From: an uncultured Prevotella sp.
GTDB lineage: Bacteria; Bacteroidota; Bacteroidia; Bacteroidales; Bacteroidaceae
Assembly: GCA_944320195.1 (NCBI GenBank)
Contig: CALUGP010000002.1
Span: 62,001-126,000, forward strand
Direction of reading: 5' to 3'
Length of the DNA: 64,000 bases
The position numbers and the translations under genes were made by a program. The notes under the pieces are model-generated. The model had not been told where the DNA came from. It searched no databases and saw nothing but the letters and a program-made list of their open reading frames with translations. Below, piece by piece: positions 55,321 to 63,219 of the stretch (within the stretch, counting starts at the first letter, position 1; each line of letters begins with the position of its first letter).

Positions 55321-56491
55321 AGTTCTCTTGTGCAAAATGCAATGTGCCAAAGCTTAAAGCCGCATACACCGTTTCCGACAACGAGGCTGTACTTTCAACT
55401 ACACGTTTAAGACAATCCGCATTTCCGCTTTCAAACCGGTAGCCCGTCACACCCTCATCTATAATCTCTGGTATGCCCCCTATGCGCGCGCCGATGACCG
55501 GCGTGCCTGCAGAATAAGCCTCGACAATGGTCATAGGGTTGTTCTCATACCATTCCGAGGGTACTATCACAAAATAAGCTCCGCTTACCAAATCGGCAAG
55601 CTCCCTGCCCTGCTTGTATCCGAGAAACTCTACGTTGCGCATTTTCTTCATGGCGGCAAAATCCTTCAGTTCAGCTTCCTTAGGCCCCATGCCGACAACC
55701 TTCAGCCTGCATTGCGGCAAGCCCTCAAAAGCCTTAAGCAATGTCATCACACCTTTCTCATAAGACAGACGGCCGAAGAACAGAAAATATTTATCAGCCG
55801 GAATGGCCTTCGGTTTGCTGACAATCGATGTAGAGAAGTTGTAAAGCGTGATGCTCGGTTTGCCTTTCAGCCTTGGCATGTATTTTTCTTGAATGTTTCT
55901 TGCGAATTTGCTGACATAGATGAAACCGCCAATATACTTTGCAGGGTTGAAGAAAGCGTTGCGGAAATACTGCTCTGCGGCCATCACCGCACTCATAAGC
56001 CTGCTGCCCTTGCAGCAAACATGGGTAAAGCACTTGTAGAAATGCCGCCCCCGGCACTCCTCGCATATGCGTCCCCAGCCGTCACGGAATGTGTAGGCCG
56101 GACACACGATTCGGTAATCATGCACGGTGAAAATTATCGGAACGCCGTATTTCCTCAACACCGGGAATATGGAAGGAGTGATTTGCCCCCACATTAAATG
56201 GATATGGGCCAAGTCTGGTTTCTCATCAAGTACCAACTGTTCGATTTTCTTGGCGGCCTCGAAATGGTAGAAGTAGTTTACCAGATTCCTTACCTGCCTG
56301 AACGGACCGCACCTTGTTTCCTTCGACTCCGGGAAATACTTGCTGAACGGCGAGGGTTTGTTTTCAGGCCACTTCAATGTGAAATAAGCCACGCTGTGCC
56401 CGTGCGCCTCGAGCATCCGCCCAGTGTTGAAGCACACGGTCTCAGCCCCGCCCTTATTATAATTGTATACGTCAATAAGAAGAACCTTCAT
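55256..56491 (-). CDS. GT4-family glycosyltransferase
   Basis: 411 residues: MKVLLIDVYNYNKGGAETVCFNTGRMLEAHGHSV (acceptor side), AHIHLMWGQITPSIFPVLRKYGVPIIFTVHDYRIVCPAYTF, FFGRLSYEKGVMTLLKAF and PSEWYENNPMTIVEAYSAGTPVIGARIGGIPEII. The cysteine-rich stretch CEECRGRHFYKCFTHVCC is seen in some capsule GT4 enzymes of Bacteroidetes. Sugar specificity unknown. Confidence 0.92.
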   Translation of the reverse strand: MKVLLIDVYNYNKGGAETVCFNTGRMLEAHGHSVAYFTLKWPENKPSPFSKYFPESKETRCGPFRQVRNLVNYFYHFEAAKKIEQLVLDEKPDLAHIHLMWGQITPSIFPVLRKYGVPIIFTVHDYRIVCPAYTFRDGWGRICEECRGRHFYKCFTHVCCKGSRLMSAVMAAEQYFRNAFFNPAKYIGGFIYVSKFARNIQEKYMPRLKGKPSITLYNFSTSIVSKPKAIPADKYFLFFGRLSYEKGVMTLLKAFEGLPQCRLKVVGMGPKEAELKDFAAMKKMRNVEFLGYKQGRELADLVSGAYFVIVPSEWYENNPMTIVEAYSAGTPVIGARIGGIPEIIDEGVTGYRFESGNADCLKRVVESTASLSETVYAALSFGTLHFAQENFSPESYYPRLEAFYKDVLDGR

Positions 56492-56863
56492 GGATATTAT
56501 AAGAAAAATTATGCAATCATTTATTACCTAGAGAGCATATTTTGTTGTCTTATGCACTCCATACAATCATTTTCCGTTCTCCCGGACTTGCAATCCGAGA
56601 GAACGAGTATAAGGATTTTCAATCCGACATGATCACACAGCATTAACATTTATTCAGCCGCGCAGCAAACATACGCTGACAGACAATAAAGCCATCTGTC
56701 AGCCCGTAACCATCTGGCCATCAGCCGGAAACAACGCAGGCTGACAGATGACAGACGGAAAAAGAAAAAACATGATTTGCATGAAAGCAGGATGCCCGTA
56801 AATTCCTACAAACTAATATACCCCTGATAAAGCATCGGCATACCTTTATGGCATCCACCTAAT
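56492..56863. other. Intergenic region with a hairpin and an HNH-gene remnant
   Basis: No ORF. GCTGACAGA/TCTGTCAGC (56675-56703) form a 9-bp stem with no T run. From about 56781 to 56845 the sequence is a decayed copy of the 3' end of the HNH gene at 58766. GC content drops from here on. Confidence 0.6.
56781..56845 (-). pseudogene. Remnant of the HNH gene 3' end
   Basis: Read on the minus strand it encodes GMPMLYQGYISL-stop, against RLMDFYRDYISL-stop at the end of the intact HNH gene. The first 40 bases match 58741-58780 at about 80 percent, and similarity extends ~25 bp further with small gaps. It lies just beyond the Toprim-like gene, so the ATPase/Toprim pair is bracketed by two copies. 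Confidence 0.6.
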
Positions 56864-57415
56864 TCATTGATTCACAATATTCTTAAGAACGTCTAAATCA
56901 TAAGAATACTTATTATTATAAAGATATGCCAACACAAGGCGCAATGTTTTCATTTCCACATCGCCCTTAAGTTTTTTGAAAAGACGTTTCATATTGGCAT
57001 CATCTTTTGCATTCGCATCTTTTGTCAACTTGGTGAAATCTTTTAGTCTGCCAGGCAATCCATAGTCACTCATTCTTACACCTTGCCTTTCAGCCACATC
57101 CAAAATGAATTTATCCATTGCCGGATTGATGCGAATAATAAAATGGCGTCTGCATTTATGCTTCAGCAACTGGATATGCTCTTTTGCGCCTACAACACCA
57201 AACTCTTGTACGTAAGAGTGTTCCATCTTGTCATTGTCAATGATGCCAAGCGCGAACGAATCACTCAATTTCCCCGAAGACATGCTTCCGCAAACCTTGT
57301 TGCATCCCATACAATGATTAGGCATACCGGCCGAAGGCACCTCTAATGCAAGCATGGTTGCCACGACATTTGTGTCGACATAGCATTCCGGCAGTATGTC
57401 AAACTCCATTCTCAT
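56864..57415 (-). CDS. Toprim-like protein, partner of the AAA ATPase
   Basis: 183 residues, not assignable to a named family by eye. The pattern DILPECYVDTNVVATML, a middle NHCMGCNKVCGSM, and FALGIIDNDKMEH fits a Toprim core with Glu10 and the Asp60-x-Asp62 pair. Later: KCRRHFIIRINPAMDKFILDVAERQGV and YGLPGRLKDFTKLTK. It overlaps the upstream ATPase stop by 4 bp (ATGA), so the two are co-translated. ATPase-Toprim pairs occur in OLD, Gabija and PARIS defence systems. Low GC compared with the first 55 kb. Confidence 0.6.
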   Translation of the reverse strand: MRMEFDILPECYVDTNVVATMLALEVPSAGMPNHCMGCNKVCGSMSSGKLSDSFALGIIDNDKMEHSYVQEFGVVGAKEHIQLLKHKCRRHFIIRINPAMDKFILDVAERQGVRMSDYGLPGRLKDFTKLTKDANAKDDANMKRLFKKLKGDVEMKTLRLVLAYLYNNKYSYDLDVLKNIVNQ

Positions 57416-58623
57416 TTTATGTTCTCAATGTTATGGAATATGTCGATGTTGTAATCGTAAATCTGTTGAACGTCCTCGCCAGAAGCTGTACGGATGACAT
57501 ATTTACCATTGTCTGAACTTTGCGATAGGAACAGTCTTACGCCGCTATTGTCTTTTTTCTCTATGAATGAAGTCACGACATACGGGCTGTGCGTAGCTAC
57601 AAAAAGCACTCCACCGTGCCGGCTCTTGGCAAAATCTACAAGAGTATCGACAAGCAGAGACTGCGTCGGCGGGAACAGGTTTAGTTCAGGCTCCTCCAGA
57701 AACACGTCATTGACCGACATGTCTGTGAAGTTCTTAAATATTTTATCAAAACGCTCAATATCTTCTTTTTTGTCAAATATCAGATAATTGCCGTTCACCT
57801 GATGCAATAGTCTATCAAGCACAAATATGTTTTCACCATTTTCACCGGTTTCATACTTGGGCTCTATCTTGGCAATCAATCCTTTGTCAATAAACTCCTT
57901 TTTATACAAAGAAGTCATCAGGTTTTCCTCTTCCTGCTCGCGTGAAACGCTCTTTTCCGCCGAACCCTCAAATCTCGCAACATAAATATAATTCAAGTAT
58001 GTCATCAACGGGATAAGAGACTGCAATCCGCTTGACGTATCTGTAAACTCAAGAAGCTCGCCATTGTCCAATACGACTTTATCCTTACGGCTGCTTGAAT
58101 CAAACCTGTACTTCACTCCCATGTTCAATATGGGAAGGCCATCGCCACAATAAGAACGGGCCACCTCCCAGTCTTTCATGAAGCCACGTATGTTGTTGTC
58201 ACCAAGACTCACTTCAAACCAGTTTGGTATGGCCGCAACGATGTTACGCTCTGACGGTATGTAAGAAACTTTCGGACAAACATATTCCCACCTGTTTCCT
58301 TTCCATTCAAAATCAAACACACCTGACCTCCATGAATAACTGAAAGCCATTGTGTCATTCTCATACATCAGAAAAGTGTCAGGCGATGTATAACCTGCCA
58401 ATTTGTGAAACTCGACAAATTTTTTCTCAAAATATCCTTTTTCCTTAAACTGGTCAGGATTCTGAGACAACTGTATCCGCTTCTCAACCCATGAACAATA
58501 GCTCGCCGATTTCAGCAAACTGCTTTTTCCAGAACACTGCGGACCTACCACGATGTTCATACGTTCAAGATATACGTCAGCTTCCGCCAACGAACCTAGA
58601 TTGCGAATAACAAGATGCCTCAT
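57412..58623 (-). CDS. AAA/OLD-type ATPase, candidate defence protein
   Basis: 403 residues. Walker A GPQCSGKS (27-34), ABC-type signature DTSSGLQSL (~195-203), Walker B DVFLEEPELNLFP (306-318) and the sensor His345 in ATHSPYVV define the AAA_15/AAA_21 group of SMC-like ATPases. The insert between 60 and 190 would carry a lid or target-sensing domain. No Toprim domain is fused; the overlapping downstream gene probably supplies it. It sits in a polysaccharide locus but has no link to sugar chemistry. Confidence 0.85.
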   Translation of the reverse strand: MRHLVIRNLGSLAEADVYLERMNIVVGPQCSGKSSLLKSASYCSWVEKRIQLSQNPDQFKEKGYFEKKFVEFHKLAGYTSPDTFLMYENDTMAFSYSWRSGVFDFEWKGNRWEYVCPKVSYIPSERNIVAAIPNWFEVSLGDNNIRGFMKDWEVARSYCGDGLPILNMGVKYRFDSSSRKDKVVLDNGELLEFTDTSSGLQSLIPLMTYLNYIYVARFEGSAEKSVSREQEEENLMTSLYKKEFIDKGLIAKIEPKYETGENGENIFVLDRLLHQVNGNYLIFDKKEDIERFDKIFKNFTDMSVNDVFLEEPELNLFPPTQSLLVDTLVDFAKSRHGGVLFVATHSPYVVTSFIEKKDNSGVRLFLSQSSDNGKYVIRTASGEDVQQIYDYNIDIFHNIENIK

Positions 58624-58765
58624 GTTTATGGTTGAAGTTTAAGAAACCGCCCACTAAGTTACAATAAAATGCACAAAGAAAAGCACAATAGGCACAATAA
58701 ATTATAATTAATTAATGAATGTCAGTCCTCTCAGGTTTGTAGAAAAGCAAGACGCGCATAAACTC

Positions 58766-59173
58766 CTACAGACTAATATAGTCCCTGTAAAAATCCATCA
58801 ACCTGCTTTGCATGGCCTCACTTATCTTGTCGAACTTGCTTGCCGTGTCATTGCTTTCCTGGAACATGTCGGCCTCCATGACAATCTTATATATCGGATA
58901 GTCGTCACCCTTTGACACATTGTTGTTCCAGTTCAGCGGCCGCAGGTTGATGTCGTCATCAATCATTTCCTGCGGAACGCCTTTGGCTCTCAACAAGCTC
59001 TCCGGAACGATGTGGTCAACCTCCCAGCCATACAGCCTGTCCGTGCGGCCATAAGAGCTCCGCCTTATAATCGCTCCTGACGCGTCCAAGCGCCATTCGT
59101 CCTGGTCGCACCCGTCAATCGGGGCGGCCTTGCTGAACATCAAGTCCAACTCAGAATCCGTAAAATCTCTCAT
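58766..59173 (-). CDS. HNH endonuclease
   Basis: 135 residues. HNH core: GWEVDHIVPESLLRAKG (Asp53-His54), then DDDINLRPLNWNNNVSKGDDYP with the Asn residues of the motif. N-terminal acidic helix and C-terminal helix complete a small single-domain nuclease. It is 143 bp upstream of the ATPase on the same strand, a gap with its own AT-rich promoter-like sequence. HNH with an ATPase recalls Septu (PtuA/PtuB), although the ATPase here has a second partner. A decayed second copy of its 3' end lies at 56781. Confidence 0.85.
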   Translation of the reverse strand: MRDFTDSELDLMFSKAAPIDGCDQDEWRLDASGAIIRRSSYGRTDRLYGWEVDHIVPESLLRAKGVPQEMIDDDINLRPLNWNNNVSKGDDYPIYKIVMEADMFQESNDTASKFDKISEAMQSRLMDFYRDYISL

Positions 59174-59182
59174 GATTGCTTA

Positions 59183-60232
59183 TTATTTTGTTACAAAATC
59201 TATTTGTGAACATAATGATATGCCCATACTTCTTCTTGAATAATCAGAAAGGAAACTTTCGCGCGCAGACTTGCCTATACGCGACATTTTCCCTTTATCA
59301 TCAAGCAATGCTGCAATCTTTTTGGCTGCATCTTCAACCTCTTTGGATATATGGATGCCGTTAATGCCGTCTTTCACATACATTTCTGCAAGAGTGCTCG
59401 GTGATGTTACAACCACAGGCTTGGCAAACATCATTCCCGTCAGCAAGACAGTATCACCTGAACAAATATTGCCGTCTGCAATCGATGTGACACACAAATC
59501 ACTGGAATTAAACCATGCAAACGACTCGTCATATTTTATGTTATCACGAAATATCACATTGTCAGGCAAACCCTTTGCCGGCTTCCAAGTATCGCTTGCT
59601 ATAACCAACAACTTATCTTGCAAGCAACCTTGCTCCCACACCTTGACAAGGAAATCAAAATCCCTGTTTGACCGGCCTATCGAGAAGGAATAATTTTCTA
59701 GTGGTGCTTTCAAGCCTTTCATGTCTTTATACGTATCAGGTACGCCGAATCCTGTTACGATAAACTTATTCTCATTTATTCCAAGTTCTTTAGAACATAT
59801 TTGGACATAATTATGACTTGGCACATGTAAGTAGTCAACGTATTTATTGTTGCAACTGAATTTCATATAAAAGTGATACAGTTTGCCAACCAATCCTGAT
59901 TTGCGCTTATACGTAAAGTTTCCAACAACAATCGTATTCCGTTTTTTCACATGGAACAAACGTGAAAAAAAAGCGAGGTTGATAGCGTAAAATTGCTGCC
60001 AGCCAATAATAGTGCCATAACGTTTACGCCTTAAAAGTATGCGGAAAGGAAAAATGAAATACAAAAGATACCTAACAAAGTTCTTTATCTTCACATCATA
60101 TCCCCAATTGCTGATTTCAGTTATTATCCTGAATGGTTGTTTGCTTGTCACATTGCACCCCTCGGCAAATGACTTTATCTCTTCAACTTTGCAATCGGCT
60201 AGAATAATATTTTCATTGCTTTTGACTGTCAT
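59183..60232 (-). CDS. GT4-like glycosyltransferase
   Basis: 349 residues, GT-B type. Recognisable parts are ICSKELGINENKFIVTGFGVPDTYKDMKG, a PLENYSFSIGRSNRDFDFLVKVWEQ donor-domain start, and TVLLTGMMFAKPVVVTSPSTLAEMYVKDGINGIHI near the nucleotide site. The N-terminal half is hydrophobic around YLLYFIFPFRILLRRKRYG. It belongs with the following GT2 genes and polymerase. Acceptor and donor unknown. Confidence 0.8.
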   Translation of the reverse strand: MTVKSNENIILADCKVEEIKSFAEGCNVTSKQPFRIITEISNWGYDVKIKNFVRYLLYFIFPFRILLRRKRYGTIIGWQQFYAINLAFFSRLFHVKKRNTIVVGNFTYKRKSGLVGKLYHFYMKFSCNNKYVDYLHVPSHNYVQICSKELGINENKFIVTGFGVPDTYKDMKGLKAPLENYSFSIGRSNRDFDFLVKVWEQGCLQDKLLVIASDTWKPAKGLPDNVIFRDNIKYDESFAWFNSSDLCVTSIADGNICSGDTVLLTGMMFAKPVVVTSPSTLAEMYVKDGINGIHISKEVEDAAKKIAALLDDKGKMSRIGKSARESFLSDYSRRSMGISLCSQIDFVTK

Positions 60233-60265
60233 TTTTTATGTGGCTTGTCGTTTATAACTAATGGT

Positions 60266-61216
60266 TCATCTCTTTATTTGGTCATAATATAAAACAAATA
60301 TTTCCTTAGGGGTTTTCGATGAAAACAAACTGCGTATGACATTGATGTACATTACGGCCTTATATTTTGCCTTCTTTTTCAACGAAAAACACCATATTGC
60401 CCCCCATATTGATGCCCTGAATATTGACCTTATGACAAAAAAGATAGTCAAGATAGTCTTTTTGGCTAAAGACTCACCACAATAAAATCTGACAAGACCC
60501 TTATAGTGTGCAGGATCAGTTGCTGTTTGCAATACAGACCAAGTGCCGCCTTGGATGTGATATTGGTTTATGTCTGCATTGACCATGCACTTATATCCTT
60601 TCTTTCGTAGCAAAGTTGAAACCGCTATGTCCTCCGGACAAAAGAAATAATACTCGTCAAAGTAGCCTATCGCCCTAAAAACATTTGTTTTTATAAGGAA
60701 CGCCGCTCCCGATATGTTATAAGTTTCAAAGATGCCGGTTTTGTAAACATACTGTGAGTCACTATGACCAGGAAAGAACATCCTTTTCATAAAAATCCAG
60801 AATGTTGCGTTCTTTCTGCCGCAATATTGCGGGCGGCCATCGGGAAACTTAATATTTGGACTTACAACTGCAACATCTTCAGGCATTCTTTCAAATGTCT
60901 CTACGAGACTGTCGATGACAGGCGTATCCATCAACGTGTCATCATTCAACACATAGCAATACTTACCTTTTGCCTGACGTAGCGCAAGATTATTGTTTTC
61001 AGAAAAGCCGCGTATCTCGTTACTTTCAATAAATGTCACCCACGGGAAATCACGCTTTACTTTTTCAAAATTTTCCTTTGAGAAAAGATACGCCACAACA
61101 AGAGTCTCGTAAGAAACCGTCGTGTACTTTCTTATGCCTTCCAAGCATGGATAAAGGTTCTTGAGATTGTTCATGCAGACAACCACGATGGAAACTTGTA
61201 ATTCTTTTGTCAACAT
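60266..61216 (-). CDS. GT2-family glycosyltransferase
   Basis: 316 residues from MLTKELQVSIVVVCMNN. The start overlaps the upstream gene's stop by 7 bp; a longer frame to 61255 is less likely. GT-A motifs: IESNEIRGFSENNNLALRQAKGKYCYVLNDDTLMD with the Asp-x-Asp equivalent, NISGAAFLIKTNVFRAIGYFDEYYFFCPEDIAVSTLLRKKGY. The C-terminus has a membrane-associated helix. Similar to rhamnosyltransferases of O-antigen clusters. Confidence 0.9.
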   Translation of the reverse strand: MLTKELQVSIVVVCMNNLKNLYPCLEGIRKYTTVSYETLVVAYLFSKENFEKVKRDFPWVTFIESNEIRGFSENNNLALRQAKGKYCYVLNDDTLMDTPVIDSLVETFERMPEDVAVVSPNIKFPDGRPQYCGRKNATFWIFMKRMFFPGHSDSQYVYKTGIFETYNISGAAFLIKTNVFRAIGYFDEYYFFCPEDIAVSTLLRKKGYKCMVNADINQYHIQGGTWSVLQTATDPAHYKGLVRFYCGESLAKKTILTIFFVIRSIFRASIWGAIWCFSLKKKAKYKAVMYINVIRSLFSSKTPKEIFVLYYDQIKR

Positions 61217-61914
61217 ATATTCTTCAGTATTCTTATAAGTCCGGTCCATTTCCAATATAAAAACAAGTTCAACATACGATATGTTCCAAGCTCTTTATAC
61301 ACAACACGATAAACTTCCTTGTCATGTTTCTTGTCCATTGAGATGCCGTCCAAAGCATGGATGGCTATTACGTCTTCAATCAATTTTATTTTGTATCCTC
61401 GTTTCAACATCTTCAGGTTCAAGTCGTAATCGGCGAAAATCTTGAAACTGATGTCAAAATCCGGATTAAAAGCTTTTCTGTAAAACAAGGCTTGGTGAGG
61501 AATTGTGTTGCCATAATATAATGCCTTACCATACATAGGCTTCATAATTTTACCTGTTCCATCATCCACACAGCCACATACAACAGCCACATCATCTGTG
61601 GTATTCTCCAATATCCGCCATGGAATTGACAACATTTCATCACCACAATTCTGGAATATTATCCATTCTCCATGCGAATGTGCTATACCCTTGTTCATTG
61701 CGTCATATATTCCCCTGTCCTTTTCGCTTACAAGAACGTCTATCACGTCATCATACTGGTTCAACACTGACATTGTATCATCTGTGCTTGCCCCGTCAAT
61801 AACAACATATTCAACATTCGTCGTCTTTATTCTCTTAATGCTTTCTATTGTCGGAACAATCGCTTCAGACACATTATAGACCACGGTTATGACACTTAGC
61901 TTGTATTTTCTCAT
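61210..61914 (-). CDS. GT2-family glycosyltransferase (WcaA/putative colanic-type)
   Basis: 234 residues: KLSVITVVYNVSEAIVPTIESIKRI, EYVVIDGASTDDTMSVLNQYDDVIDVLVSEKDRGIYDAMNKGIAHSHGEWIIFQNCGDEM with the GT-A metal site, then IPHQALFYRKAFNPDFDISFKIFADYDLNLKMLKRGYKI. Typical of transferases that add Gal, Glc or HexNAc in capsule units. It overlaps the polymerase gene by 41 bp. Confidence 0.93.
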   Translation of the reverse strand: MRKYKLSVITVVYNVSEAIVPTIESIKRIKTTNVEYVVIDGASTDDTMSVLNQYDDVIDVLVSEKDRGIYDAMNKGIAHSHGEWIIFQNCGDEMLSIPWRILENTTDDVAVVCGCVDDGTGKIMKPMYGKALYYGNTIPHQALFYRKAFNPDFDISFKIFADYDLNLKMLKRGYKIKLIEDVIAIHALDGISMDKKHDKEVYRVVYKELGTYRMLNLFLYWKWTGLIRILKNIC

Positions 61915-63172
61915 TTGTAAATATTGGATAAAACAAGAATGTTGTAAATATTGTTATAGCCCAGAAGTTATAACTAAAATTCACCAAAGTGAACAATATG
62001 AAATAAGCCCACTTGCCTTTGCTTGAGAATGCGGATGATACTGTGACTGAAGTCTTATACAGCAAATAATAAAGTCCCAATGCGACAAGCAACCCACACG
62101 AAGCGAATATTTGTACAGCCCCATCTGACGCATATATACGTCCTCCAGGAAACATTACCGTGTTGACATAAGAATTCCTCCAATCTATACCATACCCCCA
62201 CAAAGGACTGTGGATAAAATTCAGAATATCATAAAACATACCCTCAAAACGCTGCGGCACAAAAGCAATATCCTCACGGCTGTAATAATCCATTTGGCTT
62301 GCAAAGTCTGCGGCTTGATTTTCCTGCCAATTCCATGTTTCTGCGATTTTCTCATTCATGAAAGACAACGATGTAAACACAAGCAAGACAACCACTGAAG
62401 CTGGTATGACCAAAGGTTTGTATTTGGAATTGTAGAAATACAGCAAGAACACAAATGCTCCACAAGCATAGCCTGTCGTGGACTGCGTGGTTATCAGCGT
62501 TACAAACAATATCCAAAAATTACTATTTCCTTTCAACTTATAACCATGCGTCACTAAGTTTATGAACATAGCCATTACAATCAATACAGCGAAACGCCCT
62601 GGTTCCCAAGCAAAACCGAGATTACGGCGCGGAAAGATTACAGCTGCCGATGGGTCTATGTACTGAATGCCGAACAAAAGGACGTTTGACTCCCACAAGC
62701 TACCGCTATTCTCAATTGAAACAGCTTTTAAGAGCCCTCCCAAAGAAGGAATCGCCACAACTGCAAAAAACGCCACCAAAGCAATTAAAGAAAGGCCTGT
62801 CACAATCTTTTCATAATACCTGAATACATCCACGCCAAAAACTTTTAACAATGTATAGGCCAAAAAGATATTGTAAATCAGATAAAAGTAATGACAATTG
62901 TATCCCATGCAGTACGTGCCGACTGCTCCCCACACTAGCAATAAAAAAACTATCTTTAAAAGTAATGGATTGAAATATGTACACTTTTTTCTGTGCAGCA
63001 TGTACATACAAACCAATACGATTGGTATCGTCGTTATGCTGTTTGGAGAATAAAGATACCCTTGATAAGAGGTAGCCCCACCAGCCGACCATACTACGAA
63101 TATCAGAAAGGCGATGTCTAACAAATCGTATTTTCGTTTATCGTAAAAAGCCTTCATTACATCATCTTTCAA
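61874..63172 (-). CDS. Wzy-like O-antigen/capsule polymerase
   Basis: 432 residues, about ten to twelve hydrophobic helices and a large periplasmic loop (ENQAADFASQMDYYSREDIAFVPQRFEGM...SPLWGYGIDWRNSYVN). The GFAWEPGRFAVL motif and the placing among glycosyltransferases suggest the polymerase that joins repeat units in the periplasm. Wzy and WaaL ligases are hard to tell apart by sequence. Start may be 63172 or five codons later. Confidence 0.8.
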   Translation of the reverse strand: MKDDVMKAFYDKRKYDLLDIAFLIFVVWSAGGATSYQGYLYSPNSITTIPIVLVCMYMLHRKKCTYFNPLLLKIVFLLLVWGAVGTYCMGYNCHYFYLIYNIFLAYTLLKVFGVDVFRYYEKIVTGLSLIALVAFFAVVAIPSLGGLLKAVSIENSGSLWESNVLLFGIQYIDPSAAVIFPRRNLGFAWEPGRFAVLIVMAMFINLVTHGYKLKGNSNFWILFVTLITTQSTTGYACGAFVFLLYFYNSKYKPLVIPASVVVLLVFTSLSFMNEKIAETWNWQENQAADFASQMDYYSREDIAFVPQRFEGMFYDILNFIHSPLWGYGIDWRNSYVNTVMFPGGRIYASDGAVQIFASCGLLVALGLYYLLYKTSVTVSSAFSSKGKWAYFILFTLVNFSYNFWAITIFTTFLFYPIFTNEKIQAKCHNRGL

Positions 63173-63219
63173 AAGTCTTCTTTATACAGTCTTCAAATTT
63201 ATCCAACAAGAAGAAATGT

